From assembly GCA_016219985.1 (NCBI GenBank), contig JACRJO010000031.1, positions 1 through 64,000 of the forward strand: DNA of 64,000 bases. The letters are read 5' to 3'. Shown here in pieces: positions 25,713 to 34,545 of this stretch. Numbering within the stretch: position 1 is the first letter of the stretch; every line of letters begins with the position of its first letter. Both the position numbers and the translations under genes were made by a program. The stretch is from Sphingobacteriales bacterium. Its GTDB lineage: Bacteria > Bacteroidota > Bacteroidia > Chitinophagales > Chitinophagaceae. The notes beneath the pieces were generated by a model, which did no database searches, was not told the DNA's origin, and saw nothing but the letters and a program-made list of their open reading frames with translations.

Positions 25713-27035
25713 ATGTTCGACAAATTGTTTGGCCGGGGAAAGAAAAAATCAGAAGAAAGGCCGGAACCGGGGGTTATTTTCGGCCGTTATTCCGATAATA
25801 ATAAGCCATTGGGCAAGGTAAACCGCTGGACGGACGCGGATAACCTCTTCAAGGAAAAGAAATACCCCGAAAGCCTGGATGCTTTTTTTGAGTACCTGCG
25901 GGATGATAAGACCGGGAATGTCGTGTACGAGCGAAACGGGGCCGCCGGCCGCTTTGAGCTGTACCAGGGATCCAAGATCGTCCGGGGTAGTTTTGACGGG
26001 AACGCCTTAAGGGCGGAAGTTACCCTGGCCCGGATGCCACAACCCTCCGTTCCGGTGATGCGCCGTCTCCTCGAAATGAATTTCAGCCTTTATTACAGCC
26101 GTTTTGCCATGGAGGAGGACCGGCTTTGTATGCAGTTTGACAGTGATGCGGCCACGGCCAGTCCCAGTAAACTGTACTACGGGCTGAAAGAGCTGGCCAC
26201 CAAGGCCGATAAACAGGACGACCTCCTGGTGCAGGATTTTTCCGCCCTGGTGACCACCGACAGCGAACATGTTATCCCCCTCGACCAGCCGGAGAAAGAA
26301 GTAAAGTTCACTTACCTCCAAAAATGGATCGGCGAAACACTGGATACCATTGGTACACTGGATGCCGATAAGTTTTCCGGGGCCATTGCCTACCTGCTTT
26401 TATGTCTTGCCAGCCGGATCGACTATATGATTGCCCCGGAAGGAAAAATGCTCAACCAGCTGGAAAAGATCATCGGGATCTATTTTAAAAAGGACGAGCG
26501 GCCGGTCACGGAAAAGAACCGGGATATGGCGGAGGAATACCGGAAAATGATGGCCCTTCCTAAGGAAGAGGTATTTAGTTACCTGTTCCGGTCAAAATAT
26601 ACATTTGCGATCGTGGCCCCGCAGGGGTATAAGGCCGTCAGCGAATCCATCCATGCGGCCAACCAGAATATGGTCTGGTACCGCGATAATAATTACCCCG
26701 GGATCGCCAGCCAGATCACGGAATACGGGTTTGCCTACTGCCAGTACTCCTACAGTCTGCCCCGCGCCATTACCGAACTGTTCCAGCTGTACATGATGGT
26801 CAATTACCCGGATTATTTCAGGGCGCTGGGCTATAAGGATGTTTATTATGACCCGGAACGCAAACAGTTTCTCCAGCAGGCGATCACAGGCAGGATCCTG
26901 GAGATCCAGCAGCAATGGAAGGAGAAATACCCGCTGATGGATTTCAAAATTCAGAACCTGCGCTTTGACAACCTGGTCAATTTCAACCTCACGTTTACCA
27001 ACGAGATGGAATTTTTAAACATGGAACCCAAATAA
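25713..27035 (+). CDS. Unknown protein paired with a trypsin-like protease
   Basis: A 440-residue soluble protein; there is no signal peptide. The N-terminal 40 residues are basic and unstructured (MFDKLFGRGKKKSEERPEPG). Residues about 75-180 resemble a CesT/YbjN-type module: FELYQGSKIVRGSF, then LLEMNFSLYYSRFAMEEDRL, then LKELATKADKQDDLL. Helix-rich regions with conserved-looking tryptophans follow. No catalytic signature is visible. It sits 16 bases before the trypsin-like gene, so they are surely co-transcribed, and that protein carries a comparable C-terminal module. I propose they work as a protease/partner pair. The ATG at 25713 is preferred to an upstream in-frame codon that would add hydrophobic sequence. 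Confidence 0.6.
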   Translation: MFDKLFGRGKKKSEERPEPGVIFGRYSDNNKPLGKVNRWTDADNLFKEKKYPESLDAFFEYLRDDKTGNVVYERNGAAGRFELYQGSKIVRGSFDGNALRAEVTLARMPQPSVPVMRRLLEMNFSLYYSRFAMEEDRLCMQFDSDAATASPSKLYYGLKELATKADKQDDLLVQDFSALVTTDSEHVIPLDQPEKEVKFTYLQKWIGETLDTIGTLDADKFSGAIAYLLLCLASRIDYMIAPEGKMLNQLEKIIGIYFKKDERPVTEKNRDMAEEYRKMMALPKEEVFSYLFRSKYTFAIVAPQGYKAVSESIHAANQNMVWYRDNNYPGIASQITEYGFAYCQYSYSLPRAITELFQLYMMVNYPDYFRALGYKDVYYDPERKQFLQQAITGRILEIQQQWKEKYPLMDFKIQNLRFDNLVNFNLTFTNEMEFLNMEPK

Positions 27036-27051
27036 AGGATTAATCAATTGT

Positions 27052-28155
27052 ATGGACCCGCAACTGATCATCGAGAAATACCAGAACGCTATTATCCAGA
27101 TTGCCACTTCGTCCGGTACGGGTACCGGCTTTTATGTAAAAGAGTTCGACCTGATCGTGACCAATGATCATGTGGTGGCCGACAATTCCGAAGTAACCAT
27201 TGCCGGTAAAACATTTGACAAGGCCCTGTCGAGGGTCTGGTACACCGACCGGAAACATGACCTGGCTTTCCTGGAAGCGCCGAAAAATATTGAGCTGCCG
27301 GAGATACAACTGGGGAAATATGAACAAATGAAGGACGGGGATGCGGTAGTGGCTATTGGACACCCGTTCGGACTTAATTATACTGCCACGCAGGGAGTTA
27401 TTTCCAAAGTGGACCGGATCCGGGAAGGATTAAAGTATATCCAGATCGATGCGGCCATCAACCCCGGCAACAGCGGTGGCCCGCTGGTGAATATGAGCGG
27501 GGAGATCATCGGGGTGAACTCCTTTATTATCCGCGGGGGGGATAACCTGGGTTTTGCCCTGCCGGTCGTATATCTGCGGGAAGCCCTGCAGCTTTACCAG
27601 CCCAACAGGGGTCAGGCTTCGACCCGTTGTTTCAGTTGTGATTACCTGGTCACCACCGGCAATATTGATTCCACCAAATACTGTCCCAGTTGCGGCACCG
27701 AGGTCAAGCTGCCCGAGATACCGGAAAAAGAAGCGGAGCCGGTGGGTGCGGCCAAGACCATTGAAGATATCTTAAAAGAGTTAGGCAAGGATGTGCGGCT
27801 GGCGCGGGAAGGGGTGAATAACTGGTGTGTGAGAGAGGGGTCGGCCAAGATCCGGATCACGTATAATGCCGAGAACTTTTTCATTGCGGGGGATGCCTAT
27901 CTCTGCCAGATGCCTGCTGACCCGGCGAAGATCAAACCGCTGTATGAATACCTGCTGCAGGAAAACTACCGGACCCGGGGATTAGTGCTGAGTTGTGTAA
28001 AGCAAAACATCGTACTCAGCCGGATCATTTACGACCTGGATATGACCAAGGAAAACGGGGCCGCCGCTTTTCGTTCCCTGTTTCAGCAGGCCGACCGGTA
28101 TGATGATTATTTAAAACAGGAATTCGGTTGCACTGAAAGGCTGGAAGAAGCCTGA
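27052..28155 (+). CDS. Trypsin-like serine protease with zinc ribbon and C-terminal partner-type domain
   Basis: A 367-residue protein lacking a signal peptide, thus probably cytoplasmic, unlike DegP. Residues 1-185 form an S1C (HtrA-type) protease domain with His40 (TNDHVVAD), Asp70 (KHDLAFLEA) and Ser141 (NPGNSGGPLV). A zinc ribbon follows at about 193-216 (CFSCDY and CPSCG). Instead of a PDZ domain, residues 240-360 form a CesT/YbjN-like module (NNWCVREGSAKIRITYNAEN). This order (protease, ribbon, chaperone-like module) is unusual. It is the second gene of a two-gene operon, and the partner at 25713 has a similar module. Substrates are unknown. Confidence 0.82.
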   Translation: MDPQLIIEKYQNAIIQIATSSGTGTGFYVKEFDLIVTNDHVVADNSEVTIAGKTFDKALSRVWYTDRKHDLAFLEAPKNIELPEIQLGKYEQMKDGDAVVAIGHPFGLNYTATQGVISKVDRIREGLKYIQIDAAINPGNSGGPLVNMSGEIIGVNSFIIRGGDNLGFALPVVYLREALQLYQPNRGQASTRCFSCDYLVTTGNIDSTKYCPSCGTEVKLPEIPEKEAEPVGAAKTIEDILKELGKDVRLAREGVNNWCVREGSAKIRITYNAENFFIAGDAYLCQMPADPAKIKPLYEYLLQENYRTRGLVLSCVKQNIVLSRIIYDLDMTKENGAAAFRSLFQQADRYDDYLKQEFGCTERLEEA

Positions 28156-28276
28156 GACCCCCATCCCATCATTATTTACAAGGACCCGCTGTTTAAGGCC
28201 ACCTGTCGCCAGCGGACCCCGCTACTTGCATATCGGGAAAGTAATTTGTATATTACTCTTTGTAAATCTTGATACA

Positions 28277-31200
28277 ATGAAAACCATCACCTCTATCATG
28301 GCCCTTGTGGCCAGCAGTTTTCTTTTGCCTGCCGCCATACAGGCCCAGGAAACAAGAACCTTTAATCAGAATTCTTCGCGGAGCAATCATACCAGGGGCC
28401 TCAGTATTTACTTTTCCCCGGTGTACAGCTCACCCCTGGGTAAAACGGAGGACTCCCTGCTTTTCCGGGGCAGCGGGGCCGGTGTGAAATTCGGGGGCGA
28501 TTATTTCTTCAATAATATCGGGCTGGGAGTGGTTTCCGGTTTTTCCTCATCCATGGCCGACGACGCCCTGATCAATGATTTTTTGAAAAGGAGCGGCTTT
28601 CCGCCGGACCAGCTGATTATTACCAAATCCGCCCAGCAGAATATGTACCTGCTCCTCGGTCCCACGGTCCGCTGGGGGAAAACGGTACAGCTATATGCCC
28701 ATGCTAAAGGAGGACTATTTGTCAATAACGGGGGCATGGTGAATATCCAGCAGAAAGGGGCGGTGCGGTCTTTGTACAGGAATGAAGCAAGTACTAAGAG
28801 CATTTACCCCGGTTTTCAAACCGGTATCGGCCTACAATACAGCGACAGATCCAATACCTGGTCCTTTGGTTTCGGGGCCGATTACATGAATACGAAAACA
28901 CAGATGCAGAATTACGATGTCCGCCGGGGAGGCGCTGCGGAAGGATTAAAATTATCGAAGACGGTTTCCGACCTGCTTGCGGGTATCAGTGTACGTTATA
29001 CGATTAAGTCGCCCCGGGATGCTGCCAGCGGCCAGGCATCCGGAAAAAGAGGGATTGTTTCCCCGCGGGATGTGGCGAGCGGACAAGCCTCCGGGAAAAG
29101 AACGGTTGCACCAAGAGATGTTGCGACCGGTCAGGCTACAGGCAGAAGAATGGAAGTAATCAGGGAGGAGATTGCTATTGACGAAAGCGGTGTACACCGG
29201 ATGGCGGGGACCAATTGCGGGCCTGTTACCCAGCGGATCACTAACCCGGATGGAAGCACTGAAGAATTGACTTTTGCCTGCCCGGATGATGCGGCAGCTT
29301 ACCAGGCCGCACTGAATGGAACGATGCCCAATCGCATATCCACCAACGTTACTGTACCCAAACAAACACAGGGGACCACATTCGGAGAAAAAGTTAATGC
29401 GGGCCTGCATGCTGCGGGAGGCGCATTAGCCCAGGGAGCAAGCCGGGAAGGGATTGTTCACCGTGACCTGGCCGCCCGGAATATTCTTTCCGGAAGGGTC
29501 AGCTGGGTTACTGAAAGCAGTACCGGGATAATCACGAATAAAACGATGGGAGGCGGCGGTGGAGGTGGCGCTGCAGCCGCTTCTTATGCCGCAACGGGGT
29601 TGGTCGTGAATAACCCGGGCGGAACCCAGGCCACGTTCTCTGTAAGAGAAGCGGGCAGCGGACAAGCTTCCGGGAAAAGAGAAAAAGGCAGCGGGCTGGC
29701 AACGGGTCGCCGCCAATACGAGCCTATATTTATGGAGGAGACCGGAACTAATTGTGAAAACTGCCCGGCAAGCGTCAAATTATCCAGTGTAAAAAATAAC
29801 CCGCTTTATAATGATAATGGCCGCGAGGTCCAGAACCCCTTATACAAGGGACGGACGGCGGGTGGTCCGGATGATGATTGTGATGGCGTTGCCGGGATTA
29901 ACGTGATGCTGATGGATCCGCATAGCGGCGCCGTCTTAGCCAAAACCAGCACAGGAGCCTGTGGCGATTTCTTCTTTGCCAATGTGCCCGACGGGGGCTA
30001 TGTGGTAAAGGTCAGTGGGGAATACCTGAACCGGAAAGACTATGAACTGAACCTGGGATCAGCTTCCGATTTGCTTGGCGCGCTGAAAACAGGACCGTCT
30101 TCCCTGCAAATACTGATCAATTCGGAAAATAATGATGAACCGGCGCCCGAACAAAAAGCCGGGATCAGCACTTCCCGTTCCAATATCCGCTGCCGGAATA
30201 TTACAGTGATCGAAGCGGATACCGATGGCGACGGGGAGTATGAATCTTTACGGGCCATCGCAACCTATAGCGATGGAAGATCCGGAGATATCAGTTCCTC
30301 GGCGAAACGCACCGGCATTTCCAATGCGGGCGGCAGTGCCGGACTTACCATTGATGAAAGAGGAACCGAAAGACACCGGGTGGAGGTTTTGAAATCAAAC
30401 AAACAGGGTGATCCCAATGCCAACCGGCTGGTAAACGTTTCAATTTCCGGTGCCGGTGGAAAAATCCGGGCAACCGGAACATTTTCGGATGGCAGTACCC
30501 GTGATGTAACAGAATCGGTGGTTGTCAATACAGCCCATGCGGGCCTGCGCCAGTATACTTTTACCATTGATGATACCGATGCGGATGGTTTTGGTGATGC
30601 GATCGTAAAAACAAAAACCAAATCAAACCAGTCGAATGACCGGGTGGCCGCTCCTTCGGAAGAGGAAGGAATCTGGAGCCCGCGTTCAAATATTAAAATG
30701 ATCCCGGTAGGCGTGGCCGACCTGGACGGGGATGGCGCCCCGGACCTGGTAGGTGGAAACATAGCCGTTGCAGCCGCAGAAAGAGAAAAACTGAAACAGA
30801 AATTTCAGGATGGCGATATACCCGAGGGTCAACAACGCCTGCTCGGCGGGGCCCTGCCCGGCGGAGCCGTGATTTCGGCGATGCTGAGTCCGGGTAACCC
30901 CATTGGCGGGTTGACGATCAAGGGAGGAAAGAACCCCGGGGGAAATGTTCAATCAAGAACGACCAATGAAAACGGGGAGTTTGAATTTACCAACCTGGAT
31001 GCAGGCCAGTACCTGTTTACCGTAGAACAGCGGCTCTATATCGAAGATGAAACATTTGTCCCAGTGGGCGGAAGCCGGGTGCAGGATCATAATTCTTCCC
31101 GGTCCAACAAATCGTCAAGTGGTATTGCACCGGACCCGGATGGAAGCGGCGGCAATAAGGTACAGGATCACAATTCCTCCCGGTCCAATAAATCAGCCAG

Positions 31201-31645
31201 TACGATGGCGGGTAATGAAGGGCAGGATGGACAGGCAGAACGGAAAGGCATTGTAAAAATCACGGCTTCCCAAAACAGCCAGTCGCTTCGCAGCGGGGAT
31301 GTAAAAGTCACCGCCTCACAAAATACGCAGTCCCTGCGCAGTATTTCCGTACAGGCCGACCTGGACGGGGACGGGGTTTTTGAAACCGATGTTACCGGTA
31401 AAGTAAATGATGAATTGCGGATAGATGCCAACGGGGGTATCAGCGAACCACAGCAAAAAACCGGGATCCATACTTCCCGCAGCAATATCAAAAACCGCAG
31501 CGGGGTACAGCCGATAACCCAGACCGTGTACAGCGGTTATGGCACCGCGATCATTAACGGGAAAGAAGTCCCGGTGAAAACGGTATACAAGGTAGTGGAA
31601 AAAGCCACGAGCGGGCTGAAGGATACGTTGAAGACGCAGGTGTAG
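28277..31645 (+). CDS. Exported repeat-rich protein with beta-barrel-like N-terminus and SdrD-type domains
   Basis: A 1122-residue protein with a signal peptide ending at VQAQE-like sequence. Residues 35-240 resemble an outer-membrane beta-barrel (alternating aromatic strands such as GLSIYFSPVYSSPLG and GIGLQYSDRSNTWSFGFGAD). Then come degenerate repeats ASGQASGKR (residues 245-300 and again near 460). SRSN-containing repeats and at least two SdrD-B/carboxypeptidase-regulatory-like Ig folds (GINVMLMDPHSGAVLAKT, GGLTIKGGKNPGG) follow. Calcium-loop-like D-x-D-G-D-G motifs occur four times. No T9SS tail is seen. It may be a cell-surface scaffold. The ATG at 28277 is chosen as the signal-peptide start; an upstream codon at 28226 adds a second hydrophobic stretch. 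Confidence 0.7.
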   Translation: MKTITSIMALVASSFLLPAAIQAQETRTFNQNSSRSNHTRGLSIYFSPVYSSPLGKTEDSLLFRGSGAGVKFGGDYFFNNIGLGVVSGFSSSMADDALINDFLKRSGFPPDQLIITKSAQQNMYLLLGPTVRWGKTVQLYAHAKGGLFVNNGGMVNIQQKGAVRSLYRNEASTKSIYPGFQTGIGLQYSDRSNTWSFGFGADYMNTKTQMQNYDVRRGGAAEGLKLSKTVSDLLAGISVRYTIKSPRDAASGQASGKRGIVSPRDVASGQASGKRTVAPRDVATGQATGRRMEVIREEIAIDESGVHRMAGTNCGPVTQRITNPDGSTEELTFACPDDAAAYQAALNGTMPNRISTNVTVPKQTQGTTFGEKVNAGLHAAGGALAQGASREGIVHRDLAARNILSGRVSWVTESSTGIITNKTMGGGGGGGAAAASYAATGLVVNNPGGTQATFSVREAGSGQASGKREKGSGLATGRRQYEPIFMEETGTNCENCPASVKLSSVKNNPLYNDNGREVQNPLYKGRTAGGPDDDCDGVAGINVMLMDPHSGAVLAKTSTGACGDFFFANVPDGGYVVKVSGEYLNRKDYELNLGSASDLLGALKTGPSSLQILINSENNDEPAPEQKAGISTSRSNIRCRNITVIEADTDGDGEYESLRAIATYSDGRSGDISSSAKRTGISNAGGSAGLTIDERGTERHRVEVLKSNKQGDPNANRLVNVSISGAGGKIRATGTFSDGSTRDVTESVVVNTAHAGLRQYTFTIDDTDADGFGDAIVKTKTKSNQSNDRVAAPSEEEGIWSPRSNIKMIPVGVADLDGDGAPDLVGGNIAVAAAEREKLKQKFQDGDIPEGQQRLLGGALPGGAVISAMLSPGNPIGGLTIKGGKNPGGNVQSRTTNENGEFEFTNLDAGQYLFTVEQRLYIEDETFVPVGGSRVQDHNSSRSNKSSSGIAPDPDGSGGNKVQDHNSSRSNKSASTMAGNEGQDGQAERKGIVKITASQNSQSLRSGDVKVTASQNTQSLRSISVQADLDGDGVFETDVTGKVNDELRIDANGGISEPQQKTGIHTSRSNIKNRSGVQPITQTVYSGYGTAIINGKEVPVKTVYKVVEKATSGLKDTLKTQV

Positions 31646-31669
31646 TCACTCTTCGATACGCCTGCCCCG

Positions 31670-31960
31670 GGCAGGCTACTCTGAGTGACAAGAACGTTGA
31701 TATTCTTAGGGCAATAGTTCGCAGAGGCGAACTGTTTTCAACCAGCTGACTATGTGCTGCTCCCGCCTCCGCGTTGCTACGGCGGGCAGGCAGCATGACA
31801 ACAGCGTCTGTATTCATTTGGTAATGCTTTGACGAACCTGCTTATGCGGGCTGCTCCCGCCCCGGCTTTACTACGGCGGGCAGGCTACTCTGAGTGACAA
31901 GAACGTTGATATTCTTAGGGCAATAGTTCGCAGAAGCGTACTGTTTTCAACCAGCTGACT
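31670..31960. repeat. Duplicated 82-base element, 209 bases apart
   Basis: Copies at 31670-31751 and 31879-31960 differ at only about two positions and share GGCAGGCTACTCTGAGTGAC and CAACCAGCTGACT. Shorter fragments of the linker (GCTGCTCCCGCC and CTACGGCGGGCAGGC) also recur between them. The element contains no coding sequence and looks like a recent local duplication of an intergenic repeat. Confidence 0.8.
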
Positions 31961-32018
31961 GCGGGTGCTCACGCTGCGCAAAACAAGGCGAGTAAGAGTT
32001 TAAACTGAATATATTTAT

Positions 32019-32047
32019 TAAAGGTCTGTTTATACGGACCTTTTTTA
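32019..32047 (+). terminator. Intrinsic terminator ahead of recX
   Basis: The hairpin AAGGTCTG-TTTATA-CGGACCTT has a single wobble pair and is followed by a T run. It ends any transcript arriving from the large repeat protein, just before the recX -7 box. Confidence 0.85.
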
Positions 32048-32053
32048 TTGCAT

Positions 32054-32061
32054 TATTTTTG
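32054..32061 (+). promoter_or_regulatory. -7 box abutting the recX start codon
   Basis: TATTTTTG, an exact TAnnTTTG match, ends five bases before the ATG at 32067, so the recX message may be leaderless or nearly so. The match supports 32067, not the in-frame GTG at 32061, as the start. Confidence 0.45.
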
Positions 32062-32066
32062 TGCCG

Positions 32067-32540
32067 ATGTACAAAAAGCAACTCAGCAAGGAGCAGGCGC
32101 TGCAAAAACTGAAGCACTATTGTGCTTACCAGGAACGTTGTCACAGCGAGGTGAAGGAGAAATTGTACAGCCTGGGGGTGTGGAAAAAGGACCAGGACGA
32201 AATTATTTCCACCCTGATCGAAGAGAATTACCTGAACGAGGAGCGTTTTGCCCTGGCTTTTGCCGGGGGCAAGTGGCGGGTAAAGCACTGGGGCAGGGTG
32301 AAAATTAAATATGAGCTCAAACAGAAACAGGTCAGTGACTATTGCATCAAAAAAGCCCTGAAGCAGATTGAGGAAGAAGAATATCTAACCGTATTAAGGA
32401 AATTGGCGGAAGAGCGCTATGCCTCATTAAAATCAGACCAGTACCTGGTCCGGAAGAAGAAAACAATGGATCATTTGATGGCAAGGGGCTTCGAAACAGA
32501 ACTGGTGAGGCAGGTGGTGGAGAAGGAAATGAAAAAATGA
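32067..32540 (+). CDS. recX: RecX-family regulatory protein
   Basis: A 157-residue all-helical protein of the RecX family, which caps and disassembles RecA filaments. Three three-helix repeats are apparent: LSKEQALQKLKHYCAYQERC at about 6-25, DEIISTLIEENYLNEERFAL near 50, and the final repeat ending LMARGFETELVRQVVEKEM. The characteristic R/Y-x-R-x-x-S-x-x-E phrase appears as YQERCHSEVKEKL. Length is usual. recA is not in the window. It lies behind its own promoter-like box and terminator and stands alone; the convergent DUF2332 gene ends about 50 bases beyond it. Confidence 0.9.
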   Translation: MYKKQLSKEQALQKLKHYCAYQERCHSEVKEKLYSLGVWKKDQDEIISTLIEENYLNEERFALAFAGGKWRVKHWGRVKIKYELKQKQVSDYCIKKALKQIEEEEYLTVLRKLAEERYASLKSDQYLVRKKKTMDHLMARGFETELVRQVVEKEMKK

Positions 32541-32587
32541 TTTAGTTCTGAGTTCCCCGGGCGCAACAATCCGGCAGTATGGGTTGA

Positions 32588-33664
32588 CTATACCCATTTT
32601 ATCCAGTTCCCGTGCCCGTTTGTTTCAGCTAAAAGGGTTTGGGATTTTTTCTTGTCCCTGAACTGGGTTAATTCAATAACGATTTCTCTTGTCTGGTACC
32701 GCTGCAAAAGAGATTCGGTTCCCTCGACCGACAAAAAATAAAAGTCCCTGCTTTGCCCGACCCGCTCAAGCATAGCATCAAACGCTTCTTTTTGCGTTTG
32801 AGGGAATTGATAAAGAACATGCGTTGCGTAAATGATAAGGGTGTGGGCTTTGTCTGCATTTAAAATTACTGCTTCAAAATCAGGGATCGTTTCGGCCCGG
32901 AAAAATTCAATTTTCTTTAATTCCTCCGTTTTCAGCGCTTCTTCCATTGCTATGAACCGTTCTGCCTGGTCGGGCCAGATCAACGCCTTCAGCCATATTA
33001 TTTGATCTGTATCAGCCGGGTCGATTATGTTCTGGTCAATGCCGATTTTTTGAATGGGCTGCGTTATAGGAAAAAGGGCCGGTATGGTTGACCCGGTAAT
33101 TTTACTTTTAATTATTACTTTACTGTCGCCATATACTTTTTGGTTATTATACCAATACTCATACTTGTCGAAATTCAATGTCAGTCCAGCGCTGGTCCCA
33201 ATGTCAATGATTGTAGCGGGCCTGTTTTCTTCCGTTATAATTTTGCTGAAAACGGGCAATAAATAGGCACAGCGGTTAATTACATTGGTTTGTACGATCC
33301 GGGTCAAAATTATTTCCCGTATTACAGCTTCGTTGTCCAGGCAAAAGGATCTGAACAGGGGGAATGGGATTTCCGGCACCTGTTTTTTTCCGATGGAAGG
33401 ATAATAAGCGGCCAGTCCGTTGCCGGGATTTTTCAACAGTAAATAATGAACAGCCGCGAGAAATATGTTCGGGACGGGTTGCCCGGCTTTTGCAGTAGCA
33501 GCAATTTTTAATAGCGTGTCGTCACCTGAAACTTGCTTACTTAACTTGTAATAGAGCTCAGAATTTCCTTTGCATTCGGACTCAGCAAATGAGATAAATT
33601 TTCCTTTAGTATTTACTAAGTCCATTGCTGAATTATTGGCATCGTTCCGGCTACTTTGCTGCAT
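32588..33664 (-). CDS. DUF2332 family protein
   Basis: A 358-residue soluble protein. The family pattern is clear: AAVHYLLLKNPGNGLAAYYPS near residue 80, TRIVQTNVINRCAYLLPVF near residue 121, the glycine motif IIDIGTSAGLTLNFDKYEYW near residue 153, and IGIDQNIIDPADTDQIIWLKALIWPDQ near residue 215 (each shown in pieces). The D-I-G-T-S-A-G motif resembles the S-adenosylmethionine-binding loop of methyltransferases, but no activity is known for the family. It stands alone on the minus strand, and its sequence is more AT-rich than dpp11 or kdsB. The first codon is uncertain; residue 14 is an alternative. Confidence 0.85.
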   Translation of the reverse strand: MQQSSRNDANNSAMDLVNTKGKFISFAESECKGNSELYYKLSKQVSGDDTLLKIAATAKAGQPVPNIFLAAVHYLLLKNPGNGLAAYYPSIGKKQVPEIPFPLFRSFCLDNEAVIREIILTRIVQTNVINRCAYLLPVFSKIITEENRPATIIDIGTSAGLTLNFDKYEYWYNNQKVYGDSKVIIKSKITGSTIPALFPITQPIQKIGIDQNIIDPADTDQIIWLKALIWPDQAERFIAMEEALKTEELKKIEFFRAETIPDFEAVILNADKAHTLIIYATHVLYQFPQTQKEAFDAMLERVGQSRDFYFLSVEGTESLLQRYQTREIVIELTQFRDKKKSQTLLAETNGHGNWIKWV

Positions 33665-33735
33665 ATAAGGCCAGAATCCGGCGATGTGGAAATATTTTGT
33701 GTCGGGTCATCCAAATGTTGTTGTGTGCTGTATAT

Positions 33736-34416
33736 TCAGATGTATTGATCTTTCACAACCTCCCATGAAAAAACCTGTGTCATATTTCTAAGCTTTCTTG
33801 GGTGAATATTTTGAAGGTTGATCCATTTGATTTTCTTTTTTTCATCTGATATACTGCCATTTTCAATTTTGGCTTTTTTGGTATTAAAGTTCACATCAAA
33901 CGCGTAAATTATTCCATTGGATACCCAGACAGTAGTAGCCCCGATCAAAAATATGTCCCCCTTTTGTTTTTGATAGCGGAATTTATAGGAAGCCCCGCCG
34001 TTTAGAAAGGCAAATTCTACATCAAGTGCACCATTATCTATTTTAATTGCCCTATATGCTTCTGGATCCATTCCGCCCTCTCCATATCTTGAAATAAATG
34101 TATTGTTTTGAACCAATAACCGGTATAGCCCTGACTTATCGTTTTGTATCAAAACGACCAATATCCTCGGGCTTCCATTATTGTCACCCCCATCAGGTCG
34201 TCTTTCAAGTATTGTATCTTTATATTCAAGTACAAAAGCGATGTCATCAAGGTAATCTCCATTCAAATCACCCCTTGTGCTATCTTTAATAAACCAATTT
34301 GGTACCAGGAAATCATTAAGAGCCTTCCCCCTTGATTCGATTTTCGGAAACGGGAATTGCTGCCCCCAAATTGGAGCCGCGAATAAAAGGGAAAGCAGGA
34401 GGACGAATCTGTTCAT
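33736..34416 (-). CDS. Exported protein of unknown function
   Basis: A 226-residue protein with a signal peptide (MNRFVLLLSLLFAAPIWGQ). The early part has a VCBS/FG-GAP-like phrase, DSTRGDLNGDYLDDIAFVLE near residue 46, followed by strand-rich sequence (RILVVLIQNDKSGLYRLLVQ). The C-terminal half is polar. Proteins of this type are common in Bacteroidota and have no assigned role; they probably sit in the periplasm. AT-richness is higher than in the surrounding conserved genes. It is one of three consecutive minus-strand genes with short gaps, but it does not overlap its neighbours. Confidence 0.65.
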   Translation of the reverse strand: MNRFVLLLSLLFAAPIWGQQFPFPKIESRGKALNDFLVPNWFIKDSTRGDLNGDYLDDIAFVLEYKDTILERRPDGGDNNGSPRILVVLIQNDKSGLYRLLVQNNTFISRYGEGGMDPEAYRAIKIDNGALDVEFAFLNGGASYKFRYQKQKGDIFLIGATTVWVSNGIIYAFDVNFNTKKAKIENGSISDEKKKIKWINLQNIHPRKLRNMTQVFSWEVVKDQYI

Positions 34417-34545
34417 ATAGCAGGGAACTGATGTATAGCCGAATATACGAATATTCGTTTTTACCAGTAATGCGCTGCTATCTTTATATCAAGTATTTAT
34501 CCTGATAGTGTAAACAAGCACAACGCATGTTACCCGTAATGGCAT

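Noticed and set aside
29449..29505. Tyrosine-kinase-like catalytic loop IVHRDLAARNIL in the 1122-residue protein
   Set aside because: There is no kinase domain around it (no glycine loop, VAIK lysine or DFG). The phrase is a variant of the neighbouring G-I-V-S-P-R-D-V-A-S-G-Q repeat, so the match is coincidence.
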